From the NCBI GenBank assembly GCA_910576975.1, contig CAJTJY010000002.1, forward strand, positions 103,250-167,249: 64,000 nucleotides of DNA. Direction: 5' to 3'. The position numbers and the translations under genes are program-made. How positions within the stretch are numbered: the first letter of the stretch is position 1; each line of letters starts with the position of its first letter. The notes beneath the pieces were generated by a model. It saw only the letters and a list, made by a program, of their open reading frames with translations, was not told where the DNA came from and ran no database searches. This DNA is from an uncultured Lachnospiraceae bacterium. GTDB taxonomy: Bacteria; Bacillota; Clostridia; Lachnospirales; Lachnospiraceae. This document shows positions 1 through 8,335 of the stretch, piece after piece.

Positions 1-1252
1 AATCCGGCGCATAGAGCAAGACAGGCTTTTGATTCTGCGCGCACGCAAAACAAATGCCAGAATAATCTGTAATCAAAAGATCGACAAAGGGCAGCAATTC
101 ACTTTCATCCACTCCACCTGGAATATAACAACCCATAATTTGCTGTTCTTCTCTTAGCTGCTTGTAAAGATAAGGATGAAGCTTCACAAAAATCTGATAT
201 TCTTTCATATTAATATGGCGCACCAGATCTTCATAAAAGTCCTGAGATCTTTTTATAACGGCTGACTCTTGCTGCTCCTCTGTCCAAGCAGGCGCATACA
301 GAATCACTTTTCGATTCAAGTCAAGCCGCACTCCGCGCAGTTTCAGCTTGTGGTAGAGTGCTTCCTTGGTCATAGATTCTAAACCTACGCCGTTTTGCAA
401 ATCTGCGTCAATATATTTTCCTGCAAATAAGCCGCCCAGCCGAAAAGCCTCTTCAAAAACTCTTGTCATCAAATCATTTGCTGATACAAGGTAGTCACAC
501 ATCAGAAGATTGCGTACCACGTTTTTTGCCAGCCTTCTTCCATCCGGCAAATCATAGCCTTGTTTCTGAATCGAAACGCCATGCCATGTATTTAGACATA
601 CCTGCCCTTCTTTTTTAGAAAACGTTTCTGGATACGCATGGTTATTGATCAGATACTTTGCGCTTGCAAGAAAATAAGCATAAGCCTTGCTTTGGTAATA
701 GATAAAAATTACGTTCTTATGATCTTGGTATTCTTGCTGTAAAAGCTTCGATTCTTGTTCCTCGTCCACGACCCAGATATGAACGTAATCTGAAAAATCT
801 GACCGCTTCATAAATGCCTGAAAAACTACGTTCGGCGTTGATACCAAGCCGCCGCCTGCATATGCCTCATACAAAATCCAAGATTCTTCTAGGTCCAGGG
901 TTTCATGAAATTCCGCATAAAATTTTCCCCAGCCCTTTATTTTTACGCCCTCTAAAAACTTTTTTCTTTTCGCTTCTTCCTCTTTCCTTTTTTTCTGCTC
1001 TTCTTTTCTTTTCCGCTCCTCTGCCTTACGCCTTTTTTCTTCTTCCTCTTTCTTTCTGCGCTCCTCTGCCTTACGCTTTCTGGCCTGCTCTTTTTCTTTT
1101 TCTCGTTTCTCCCGCTCTATCGCTAACTGCCGTTGTCTCTCTTCTTTTTCAATCCTCTTTTGCTCTAATGCTTCTTCTCTTTGCTTTTTACGGCGTTTTT
1201 CCACTATTCCATAGGGTACGAAATCAACCAAGACCGTTTTCAAACTTTTCAT
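1..1252 (-). CDS. TagF-like CDP-glycerol glycerophosphotransferase family protein, C-terminus cut by window edge
   Basis: An open frame of 417 codons runs off the left edge. Residues 1-17 are followed by a long run of almost only K, E, R, Q and A (about 18-98), predicted to form one extended charged helix, and then by a catalytic domain of the CDP-glycerol:poly(glycerophosphate) glycerophosphotransferase family. Family signposts are TWHG at about 222-225 and TDYSG at about 395-399. Members build teichoic-acid-like polyol-phosphate chains on the cytoplasmic face of the membrane. The helix is not a usual part of TagF. The ATG at 1252 is preceded in frame by a TAG stop and has only a poor Shine-Dalgarno sequence. 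It is the last visible gene of the Kdo/DUF115 unit and is separated from the gene upstream by an inverted-repeat element. The family call is firm; the actual polymer and substrate are unknown. Confidence 0.8.
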   Translation of the reverse strand, partial: MKSLKTVLVDFVPYGIVEKRRKKQREEALEQKRIEKEERQRQLAIEREKREKEKEQARKRKAEERRKKEEEEKRRKAEERKRKEEQKKRKEEEAKRKKFLEGVKIKGWGKFYAEFHETLDLEESWILYEAYAGGGLVSTPNVVFQAFMKRSDFSDYVHIWVVDEEQESKLLQQEYQDHKNVIFIYYQSKAYAYFLASAKYLINNHAYPETFSKKEGQVCLNTWHGVSIQKQGYDLPDGRRLAKNVVRNLLMCDYLVSANDLMTRVFEEAFRLGGLFAGKYIDADLQNGVGLESMTKEALYHKLKLRGVRLDLNRKVILYAPAWTEEQQESAVIKRSQDFYEDLVRHINMKEYQIFVKLHPYLYKQLREEQQIMGCYIPGGVDESELLPFVDLLITDYSGICFACAQNQKPVLLYAPD

Positions 1253-1264
1253 ATATGGACTTTT

Positions 1265-1430
1265 CTAGTGTACTGACATGTTGATATTTAACAAAATTAC
1301 GCAGGATATTTGTCTTTCTGCAAGGCAGACTTTCGACGGCGTAGCGGTGGCTACGGCTAGAAAATCTAACGCAGCAGATGGGCAAATAGGCAAGTAAGTT
1401 TGTCTATTTATCAGCATGTCAGTACACTAG
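1265..1430. repeat. 166-bp MITE-like element with 16-bp terminal inverted repeats
   Basis: The ends are perfect 16-bp inverted repeats (CTAGTGTACTGACATG at 1265-1280 and its complement at 1415-1430). The pairing continues imperfectly inward, so the whole segment can fold into one long hairpin. Near-identical 10-bp direct repeats (GGAC[T/C]TTTCT, 1257-1266 and 1430-1439) overlap the ends and resemble a target-site duplication. It contains no ORF of its own. It sits between two genes of one operon, directly in front of the TagF-like start codon, and would be transcribed as a hairpin in the mRNA. I do not recognise the family. Confidence 0.7.
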
Positions 1431-1443
1431 GACCTTTCTTTTC

Positions 1444-3291
1444 TTATTTATTTGTTAACTTGTTTTTCACCTTTTTGACAAACCTTACAACGCCTTTCCC
1501 TTTCTCTTTTCTTTGCATTGTTCTATGCCAAGATTTTAAGTCTGCATACAGTTTTTTCATTCTTCTATCGTCATGCAACTCGCTGGCTTTCCGATACTCT
1601 TTAAAAATCGGCAGAACTTTATCCAAGGTGACCGCCATTGGCTTATTAATTTCTTCAAGATATCCCTGTTGCAAACATGTGTCAAGAAGCTCCTCTAATC
1701 TTTCCACTTTGTGATTCTGAATATAACATTCCATCAACAGTAAGACGCCATTCCTCTTATAGGCATTTCTCTCCACCAAATATTTCTGATAAGGGCGCGA
1801 AATTACCTCGTCCACATATTTCTCCAAATAGGTTTCAGCTCCCCTGTAGTTCTTCCTGTTATAATAAATCACGCCGCAAAAGTAGTTGAATCCACAATTG
1901 CCAAACCCTTCCTTGGATCGAAAATCAAGCAACTCGTCATATTTTCCTGATGTAAACAAGGCTTCATATAAATATACCCTGTCGAGGTCATTATCCATCA
2001 ATGCATCTGCGTTTTCAATTAAGTAATTATATTTCGCTTTCTTCAAAATCCTCTTCATAACTGTAAAGCCAACGATGCCCTTGGCTGCTTTATTACAAAG
2101 CTCATATTGGTATCGCAAGAAAGGCTCCCAGTCAATTTTGACAGAGATGGAACGGCACAACGCAATAACGCTGCCAGCCAGCACATACATACGGTTTCCT
2201 TTTAAAAGTTCCAGATTCAAGTCAGAATCTGCTCTCATATCCTTTTGATATGTCTCATAGGAATAATCTTCAATAGCGACATACTTTCCTTTTGCGATGA
2301 ATTCACCAAACACATATTCCATTACCTCTACAACCCGTTTGGAGACATCATCCATATAAGTAAAGGTCTCTTTGACATGTTCCGGCCTGCATTTTTTTCC
2401 TGAGGGCAAATAGTTGCACACGTCTCTATAATCGACGACGCAGCCGCTGCCCTCTGCATAGTTATAGACTCTGTCAAAATAATCCGCCCGCACCTGATAC
2501 ATATCTTCATTTTCTACTCCCCTGGCAACTAGCAGCCCTTTGCCACGCAGCGCTACGTCAAGATATGCCGTGGTACACAATGTCACCACTGACTCACTGC
2601 TGTCTATCAGTTGCTGAAGGTCTTTATGCTCCATCAGAAGCTTCAAATTTGAAGGAAGCTGATGTTTGCATTGGTCTGCGATCAAGTCATATAAATGAGT
2701 AGCGTTTGCATGCGTCATTGCCTGTGGATCGCAACCTTTAAGCCACCTTGGCTTTACGCATACTTCGTAATCTGGGAAAGAACGCGCAATATTTAAAATC
2801 ATTTCAGCAACCTGCTCTTTTCCCTTTTTGGCAAATGGAAAGTGACCGCTGTCAATTACCAATATGCGTTTTTCTTGCTTAACAGCAACGGATGAATCTG
2901 TGTCATTTTTCGGCAAGCCGACCGGCATAGAGGCATACGTTTTAATGTTCCTCTCCCCAACATCGCTCAGCGTAAATACAAAGTCAGCTCCTCTTACCTC
3001 GTCAAACTTGGGATTCATATTGCAAAAGGAAAAAATATACTTGTCTTTTTCCCACACTCTGTCCAAAACCTGAACTGGGCAAAAAATGCAATCGGCCTTT
3101 TTTACAACTTTCTCTGTCATAGATTCCATGGGTTTGATCTGCAATCCCATGTCAAAAAACATTCTGATACTATTGTCATCCATAAACACGGCAAACATAT
3201 CAATCTCATGGCCTCTACGATTAATTTCTCTGACAATATTCTCAATAAACAGATTGGGACCATCTCGTCCTACAACTATTAAAAATCTCAT
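1444..3291 (-). CDS. GT-B-like glycosyltransferase with C-terminal helical/TPR-like repeats
   Basis: A 615-residue cytoplasmic protein without signal peptide or membrane segments. The N-terminal ~330 residues start with an alternating beta/alpha pattern (MRFLIVVGRDGPNLF) and look like a GT-B or capsule-type glycosyltransferase. The C-terminal part (about 390-590) is helical with repeats of the kind YFCGVIYYNRKNYRGAETYL, which resemble tetratricopeptide repeats. The neighbouring 736-residue DUF115 protein carries a very similar helical segment, so the two genes share a module. A Shine-Dalgarno-like GAAGG lies just before the ATG. It lies between that DUF115 gene and the TagF-like gene in the operon that makes CMP-Kdo, so a role in adding or extending a Kdo-containing glycan is a fair guess. 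I cannot name a family with confidence. Confidence 0.6.
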   Translation of the reverse strand: MRFLIVVGRDGPNLFIENIVREINRRGHEIDMFAVFMDDNSIRMFFDMGLQIKPMESMTEKVVKKADCIFCPVQVLDRVWEKDKYIFSFCNMNPKFDEVRGADFVFTLSDVGERNIKTYASMPVGLPKNDTDSSVAVKQEKRILVIDSGHFPFAKKGKEQVAEMILNIARSFPDYEVCVKPRWLKGCDPQAMTHANATHLYDLIADQCKHQLPSNLKLLMEHKDLQQLIDSSESVVTLCTTAYLDVALRGKGLLVARGVENEDMYQVRADYFDRVYNYAEGSGCVVDYRDVCNYLPSGKKCRPEHVKETFTYMDDVSKRVVEVMEYVFGEFIAKGKYVAIEDYSYETYQKDMRADSDLNLELLKGNRMYVLAGSVIALCRSISVKIDWEPFLRYQYELCNKAAKGIVGFTVMKRILKKAKYNYLIENADALMDNDLDRVYLYEALFTSGKYDELLDFRSKEGFGNCGFNYFCGVIYYNRKNYRGAETYLEKYVDEVISRPYQKYLVERNAYKRNGVLLLMECYIQNHKVERLEELLDTCLQQGYLEEINKPMAVTLDKVLPIFKEYRKASELHDDRRMKKLYADLKSWHRTMQRKEKGKGVVRFVKKVKNKLTNK

Positions 3292-3310
3292 ATCCTTCGT
3301 CCTTCCAAAA

Positions 3311-5521
3311 TCATCTACTATTTTTTCGATTCAAAACTTCATCCAAATCTGCCCTTGGAAATACCTCTAGCATCCCGCCCCTGGTGGCATTATATATTTT
3401 TCCCCCATGCGACTCAATATAATCTTTTGCAATCCGGTAACCTTGCTCTGATCTTCCTAAATCCCCTACATTTAACACTTCTCCCGCCCTCACATAATTA
3501 CCGACAAAATAGTCAGTTTTCGTCTCTTCATTGGCTTTGACGTTTATCGTATCAACATTTTGGAATCCGCCATAGTTGTGGTCACATCCAATCAGATATA
3601 TTTCACGGAACCCCATAAGCCATGCCAAATTAATCATAACGTAAGTAACCGTTCCACCACTATAAATATAAGTGGCAAGCGGGTTAAATTTTACTTTCTC
3701 TATGGGCTTCATTCCATATGTGATAATATAATGGTTGTCTTTTTCACGGATTGCTTTTTGCATGGTCATGTTGGAGAAGAATTTGGGATAATCACCTTTC
3801 TCCAAAATACTATAATAATTCTGCTTAAACAACAAAGCATCTGTGCAAGCATAATAGTCTGGACGCCATTTTGTCTTGTCGAAAACTTTATAAATCTTAT
3901 TGCTTGCAAAGCATATATCGCCGTTTGCCATTAATCGGTCCAAATCTTCAATCTGCAAGCTCGGCCCATTGCCAAGGATGAAGCAGCGTTCTCCGAGATG
4001 CTTGTCCTTAAATGACAGAATTCTACGCTCATCCTTCCTGTAAATATGAAGGCTATTGAGACATTGGCATAACCATATTTTCGCTTTCCGCCTTTTTCTA
4101 TTATTAAAGACGCTTTTCAACACTTCCTTGACAGATTTCTTTAATCGGGATATTTTCAACTTCATTTTGATAATTGCCGCTTTTCCACGCCAAAAATAGA
4201 AATCTGTAATCAATCTATATTTCAATGCCTTGATTGGCTTTTTAAGCTTCCAACAAGCACTCGCTGCTTTCTTACTGGAAAAAACCATATGAACGCTATA
4301 ATTGCGGTCTCTTCCAACGCTTTTTACAATCATCCGATATGCATCAACTAATTTCACACATGCTTGATATTCTTGCTGATCATTCGTTTCTTGTATTTTT
4401 GCCATTAATGTATCATAAAACACTTCCCTGTTGTGGGGATTCATAGATTGGATCAAAAAATAGGCGTCTTCGCATTCCACGGTTAATGGATCAAACACCC
4501 CTATCATCGCCTGCTCATAAACATCCCTTATCATCTCATTATTATACAGCTTGCGAATACGCTCTGGCAATTCCGTCTCAGAGGCAGCTAAGGAATAGTA
4601 CTGTTCCAGGCAGTCTTTACAATTATCATAGTCTGACAAATAATAGGACGCCATCCCATGCGCATAGTACAGAAAACTATTTTTACTAATATAATCATTG
4701 TGATAGTTCAGCACTTGATCATAATGACCGCTCTCGAGGCATATATATTGCAGGGCACAAATGACCTCGGTATCCCTTATGTTCAAAAATGCGCTCTCGC
4801 TCTCTTTCAGCAAGCCATAGAGAACCTCGTCACTGCCGTTTTCTATGTCTTTTATGATCTCAAAAGCTTTTTTTTCATCGCAAAATTCTCTATCTACCGC
4901 CTCTGTCAAAGCAGCATAGTACGGCTCTAAATCCAAAATCCTGGAAAATAAATCCGCAAATCTATTTTTCATGATCAAGTGCCGCATCCTGTTTTTCTTG
5001 ATCTGCTCCATGGAAAGCTCTTCATCAACACTTATGATCCCATCTTTTAAATCCTGCCGCATGATTTCAGGAAACGTGCCATTGGACATGCATTGGCGCT
5101 TGATATCTCCGATGATCTGCAAGATCTGTTTGGCATTGTCTTCAATATCATCACCGTTCATCAAACAGTATGCCGATCCCTCTACGCTTCCCTCTCCCGT
5201 CATAAATAAAAAATCTGCCCCGCAGAATACTGACTCCTGGTCTGACGAAGCATTGAAATAACTAGTCAAATAAATATTTCTCGTTGTTAATCTAGGCAAT
5301 ATGCCATACAAGCAAAAAGCCAACTGATAATATTCGATAACTGCCGGCGTCAGATCTTTTACATATTCAACTTGAGTGCCATATCTTGCCATAATGTCTG
5401 TTTGGCTTTTTCTTCCTATGTCATATACCCCAACAGTATTTTCTTTGCAGATCATCTTTCTCGAGATCTGTATGAACGTTTGATCCGCTCTTCTATCATC
5501 AGTAATAATTAATATTTTCAT
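3311..5521 (-). CDS. DUF115 / MptE-like (Maf-type) protein with long N-terminal TPR-like extension
   Basis: 736 residues. From about residue 500 to the end it is a DUF115 domain (Pfam family 6-hydroxymethylpterin diphosphokinase MptE-like, also the core of flagellin glycosyltransferase Maf): RCFILGNGPSL near 518, a central MGFREIYLIGCDHNY segment and the ending GGKIYNATRGGMLEVFPRAD. The first ~480 residues comprise a small alpha/beta region and then helical repeats (YYAHGMASYYLSDYDNCKDC) like those of the downstream 615-residue protein. The C-terminal part aligns over its full length with the separate DUF115 gene at 7507-8331, so this is a fusion of the module. The Shine-Dalgarno AAGGA precedes the ATG. 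In Maf proteins this domain transfers CMP-activated nonulosonic acids; the adjacent kds genes suggest CMP-Kdo as donor here, which is inference. Confidence 0.75.
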   Translation of the reverse strand: MKILIITDDRRADQTFIQISRKMICKENTVGVYDIGRKSQTDIMARYGTQVEYVKDLTPAVIEYYQLAFCLYGILPRLTTRNIYLTSYFNASSDQESVFCGADFLFMTGEGSVEGSAYCLMNGDDIEDNAKQILQIIGDIKRQCMSNGTFPEIMRQDLKDGIISVDEELSMEQIKKNRMRHLIMKNRFADLFSRILDLEPYYAALTEAVDREFCDEKKAFEIIKDIENGSDEVLYGLLKESESAFLNIRDTEVICALQYICLESGHYDQVLNYHNDYISKNSFLYYAHGMASYYLSDYDNCKDCLEQYYSLAASETELPERIRKLYNNEMIRDVYEQAMIGVFDPLTVECEDAYFLIQSMNPHNREVFYDTLMAKIQETNDQQEYQACVKLVDAYRMIVKSVGRDRNYSVHMVFSSKKAASACWKLKKPIKALKYRLITDFYFWRGKAAIIKMKLKISRLKKSVKEVLKSVFNNRKRRKAKIWLCQCLNSLHIYRKDERRILSFKDKHLGERCFILGNGPSLQIEDLDRLMANGDICFASNKIYKVFDKTKWRPDYYACTDALLFKQNYYSILEKGDYPKFFSNMTMQKAIREKDNHYIITYGMKPIEKVKFNPLATYIYSGGTVTYVMINLAWLMGFREIYLIGCDHNYGGFQNVDTINVKANEETKTDYFVGNYVRAGEVLNVGDLGRSEQGYRIAKDYIESHGGKIYNATRGGMLEVFPRADLDEVLNRKNSR

Positions 5522-5572
5522 ACCGCTTCCTTACACTTTCCTGTTATTGCAAACACCCTTCCATATATAACA

Positions 5573-5596
5573 GGAGAATTCTATATAGAATTCTCC
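5573..5596. repeat. 24-bp perfect palindrome over the kdsC stop codon
   Basis: The segment is an uninterrupted palindrome with half-site GGAGAATTCTAT, overlapping the last codons and stop of kdsC and lying about 50 bp before the DUF115 fusion gene. As RNA it would form a stem, but no T-run follows on the minus strand, so it is not a standard terminator. It could mark RNA processing or a protein site, or be chance. Confidence 0.5.
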
Positions 5597-6060
5597 ATGA
5601 TATATTCAATAAATTCCCTGACAGCCCCTCTTCCACCCTTTTTTGCACACACATAATGGACAGTGCTCTTTATCTTTTCACAGGCATCTGCGGGACACGC
5701 AGTCAGTCCTGCCGCCTCCATGCAAGAAAGATCATTTAAATCGTCTCCAATATATGCGACATTTTCAAATGTAAAATTTCTTTCAGATAATAGCTGTTCC
5801 AATACCGTTTTTTTCTCGTCGATTCCCTGATGCAATTCTTCTATCTTCAATTCTCTACAACGGTGTTCTAAAATCTCTGACTTTCTTCCGGTAATGATCA
5901 CCGGAAGGATGCCCAGTTGCGGCAGCAGATGGGCAATGCCATAACCATCCTTGATATCGAAAGCTTTCATAAGCTCGCCGTCTTTGCCCATGTATATTTT
6001 CCCGTCCGTCATGGTTCCATCTACATCCATGACCAGAATCTTTATCTTTCCCACGTTCAT
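5581..6060 (-). CDS. kdsC: 3-deoxy-D-manno-octulosonate 8-phosphate phosphatase (KdsC, HAD family)
   Basis: 159 residues, the normal size of a stand-alone KdsC. The HAD nucleophile motif is MDVDGTMTDG (Asp12 and Asp14), followed by IITGRKS, a lysine-containing QGIDEKK segment and the metal-binding YIGDDLND. The enzyme removes phosphate from Kdo-8-P in the cytosol to give free Kdo, the third step of CMP-Kdo synthesis. Its ATG overlaps the kdsA stop by 4 bp (ATGA), which implies translational coupling. Related HAD phosphatases act on Neu5Ac-9-P or KDN-9-P, but the neighbouring kdsA and kdsD fix the assignment to Kdo. Confidence 0.93.
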   Translation of the reverse strand: MNVGKIKILVMDVDGTMTDGKIYMGKDGELMKAFDIKDGYGIAHLLPQLGILPVIITGRKSEILEHRCRELKIEELHQGIDEKKTVLEQLLSERNFTFENVAYIGDDLNDLSCMEAAGLTACPADACEKIKSTVHYVCAKKGGRGAVREFIEYIMENSI

Positions 6061-6848
6061 CCCTCCAGGGGTTCTCTGACCACATCGTACACTTTGACAA
6101 TCCTTGCAAGCATCTCGTCCAGCTCATCCAGCTTCACCATATTAGGCCCGTCTGACAAAGCCTCGTCTGGATTGGGATGAACTTCCATAAATAATGCGTC
6201 TGCGCCCACGGAAAAAGCCGCCTTTGCAAGATATTCCACATACTCACGGTTCCCTCCCGTAGCTGTCCCCTTGCCGCCTGGCTTCTGCACGCTGTGGGTT
6301 GCGTCAAACACCACAGGATATCCAAGCTTCTTCATCTCCATGATTCCTGTCATATCCACCACCAAAGTGTTATAACCAAACGTCGTTCCCCGCTCGCAGA
6401 GCATAATATTGCTGTTGCCGCTTTCCTCCAGCTTTCCGACGACGTTTTTCATGTCCCATGGCGCCAAAAACTGCGCCTTCTTTACATTGATCAACTTCCC
6501 GGTTTTGGCTGCCGCAGCCAACAGATCCGTCTGGCGGCAAAGAAATGCCGGTATTTGTATCAAGTCGCATACTTCAGAGACCTGGCTTGCCTGATATGGC
6601 TCGTGAATATCCGTGGCAATCTTGACCCCATATCTTTCCTTGACTTTCTTCAGTAATGCCACGCCTTCCTCTAAGCCTGGCCCCCGAAAAGAATGAATGC
6701 TCGTCCTATTTGCCTTGTCAAAAGACGCTTTGAAATAATAATCAAGATCGTACTTTTCTGCAATAGCCTTGACTTTCTCTGCCACCTCCATCAGAAGCTG
6801 CTCTGATTCAATGACGCACGGTCCGGCAATAAATTTAAACCTGCTCAT
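6057..6848 (-). CDS. kdsA: 3-deoxy-8-phosphooctulonate synthase (KdsA)
   Basis: 263 residues from the ATG at 6848, which has a GAGGAG Shine-Dalgarno; an upstream in-frame TTG is less likely. The protein is a DAHP-synthase-type TIM barrel with KdsA hallmarks: FIAGPCVIES near the start, KASFDKANR, FRGPG, TDIHEP, a CERGTTFGYN motif and DATHSVQ. It condenses phosphoenolpyruvate with arabinose-5-phosphate to give Kdo-8-phosphate. Cys11 in AGPC marks the metal-dependent class, as in Aquifex, rather than the E. coli type that has Asn at this place. It overlaps the cytidylyltransferase gene by 14 bp. It is not NeuB: the SAF domain is missing and the motifs are those of KdsA. Confidence 0.95.
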   Translation of the reverse strand: MSRFKFIAGPCVIESEQLLMEVAEKVKAIAEKYDLDYYFKASFDKANRTSIHSFRGPGLEEGVALLKKVKERYGVKIATDIHEPYQASQVSEVCDLIQIPAFLCRQTDLLAAAAKTGKLINVKKAQFLAPWDMKNVVGKLEESGNSNIMLCERGTTFGYNTLVVDMTGIMEMKKLGYPVVFDATHSVQKPGGKGTATGGNREYVEYLAKAAFSVGADALFMEVHPNPDEALSDGPNMVKLDELDEMLARIVKVYDVVREPLEG

Positions 6849-7494
6849 TTTGCTTCTCCTCTCCAATCAATCTCAGTGCAAATTCATAATCTTTCTTTTC
6901 ATCAATATCAACTGCCTCAATATCAGAAACCTCTTGAATATAAGGATGATAACCAATCCTGCGGTGGTGTTCTGTAAATATTTCCTTTTTAAAGATAAAA
7001 AATGCGCTGGTCTCCACATAGATCGGCTCCATATCCTGCGTTCTTGGAACATCATTGATATCATAATTCACAGGCTTTCCCTGATACCATGCGAATGTCT
7101 GTATCCTCTGAGCCGAAAAAGCAGAGTCATGAGAGCCGTCCAAAACATGGGCAAGCGCATTCTGTATGGTCTCTGTCTTAATTAATGGAGAAGTAGTATG
7201 TGCCAGCACATAAACGTCTGCGTCGACCTGCTTGATGAATTCCGCATAAATCTCAAATCCTTTCACCTCGTCACGGTCGAGCCTCGGATCCCTGATCAAT
7301 ACTTTCGTCTCCTCTGGAATATATTGTTTTACCTTTTCATCGCTACAGAAAACATATACCTCGTCAATCCCTTTTGCTCCATTAAGCGCATTACAAATAT
7401 GCCAGCATAAGGGATGCCCTGCGATCGGCAGTATATTCTTATGCGGCAGTCTCTGGCTATTCAATTTAATTGGTACTAAAGCAACTGTTTTCAT
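6835..7494 (-). CDS. Acylneuraminate/Kdo-type cytidylyltransferase (probable CMP-Kdo synthetase)
   Basis: 219 residues with the CTP_transf_3 fold. VALVPIKLNSQRLPHKNILP is the nucleotide-binding start, RDPRLDRDEV and LAHTTSPLI follow, and ETSAFFIFKK and DIDEKKDYEFA lie near the end. The family activates sialic, legionaminic, pseudaminic or Kdo sugars as CMP esters. By sequence it looks closer to NeuA/PseF than to classical KdsB, yet it sits between kdsA and the DUF115 gene, and no neuB-like gene is visible, so CMP-Kdo is the most economical product. Shine-Dalgarno AAAGGG precedes the ATG. The exact sugar needs biochemical proof. Confidence 0.85.
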   Translation of the reverse strand: MKTVALVPIKLNSQRLPHKNILPIAGHPLCWHICNALNGAKGIDEVYVFCSDEKVKQYIPEETKVLIRDPRLDRDEVKGFEIYAEFIKQVDADVYVLAHTTSPLIKTETIQNALAHVLDGSHDSAFSAQRIQTFAWYQGKPVNYDINDVPRTQDMEPIYVETSAFFIFKKEIFTEHHRRIGYHPYIQEVSDIEAVDIDEKKDYEFALRLIGEEKQNEQV

Positions 7495-7506
7495 TATCCC
7501 ACCCTT

Positions 7507-8331
7507 TCAATCCTTTCTTGTTCCTTTTTCTAGTACGTGATAGAAATCCGCCCTTGGAAAGACTTCGAGTTTTCCTCCATGGGTAGCATTATAAATCTTT
7601 CCTCCATGAGCTTCTATATATTCCTTTGCAAGCTGGTAACCCTGTTGCGCCCGTTTCAAATCTCCTATCAGCATGACCTCTCCCGGCCTCATATAATTTT
7701 CTGTAAAATAATCCTGATTGACCTCGTCTGTCACTTCTGTCTCGCCGCCGCTTTTGCCATCAAAAAACTTGTACTCATGGTCGCATCCAATCAAATAAAG
7801 CTCCCGAAATCCCATCATCCATGCCAAAGTAATCATTACAAACACGACGCTTCCCCCACTGCAGATAAATGTGGCGCGGGGATTGAATTTTGTTTTTTCT
7901 ATCTTTTTTACTTCATAATTCAAGATGATATTTTCTTGCTCTTGCCTGATCTGCTTCTGAAACGGAAGATTGCATCCCAAAAACTTAGGAAACCCCTTTA
8001 AGCTTAAGATCTCAGAAGCATTCTGCCCGAAAACCATGAAGTCTGTGCAAGCATAGAAACTTGGTCTCCAACTGGTCTTTTCAAATATTTTATATATTTT
8101 ATTACATGCAAAAGAATATTCGCCTTTTAATTGAAGCAATTCCAAATCCTCAGTCTTAAGGCTAGGACCGTTTCCAATGATAAAGCAGCGTTTCCCTGCA
8201 TATTTGTTCTGATATTGCAACAGCTTGCGCTCATCTGCTCCATAGACATGCAAGAAATTACACGCCGCTTTGCATTTTCGTCTAACATATCGTCTTACCC
8301 TTGTAAAAAAAGAGAGATTTTTCCTTTCCAT
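7507..8331 (-). CDS. DUF115 / MptE-like (Maf-type) protein, stand-alone domain
   Basis: 274 residues, essentially only the DUF115 domain: a basic N-terminal helix, RCFIIGNGPSLKTEDLE at about 48-64, NKIYKIFEKTSWRP, SGGSVVFVMITLAWMMG, YLIGCDHEY and the terminal IYNATHGGKLEVFPRAD. It aligns from end to end with the C-terminal part of the fusion protein at 3311-5521 and less closely with that at 10989-11834. It starts 4 bp after the kdsD stop. In flagellin glycosyltransferase Maf the same domain uses CMP-nonulosonates, so placement between kdsD and the cytidylyltransferase makes a Kdo transferase role attractive; that remains inference. Confidence 0.78.
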   Translation of the reverse strand: MERKNLSFFTRVRRYVRRKCKAACNFLHVYGADERKLLQYQNKYAGKRCFIIGNGPSLKTEDLELLQLKGEYSFACNKIYKIFEKTSWRPSFYACTDFMVFGQNASEILSLKGFPKFLGCNLPFQKQIRQEQENIILNYEVKKIEKTKFNPRATFICSGGSVVFVMITLAWMMGFRELYLIGCDHEYKFFDGKSGGETEVTDEVNQDYFTENYMRPGEVMLIGDLKRAQQGYQLAKEYIEAHGGKIYNATHGGKLEVFPRADFYHVLEKGTRKD

Positions 8332-8335
8332 GACT

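Noticed and set aside
814..1284. 156-residue plus-strand ORF rich in F, S and P
   Set aside because: Antisense of the charged K/E helix of the TagF-like gene; its hydrophobic look is a by-product of that repeat.
1265..1430. Same family as the 26.5 and 29.9 kb elements
   Set aside because: Terminal repeats, length and inner sequence differ; only the general inverted-repeat layout is shared.
6057..6848. NeuB-type sialic/legionaminic acid synthase
   Set aside because: Motifs and length are those of KdsA and the SAF antifreeze-like domain is missing; kdsD and kdsC neighbours also point to Kdo.
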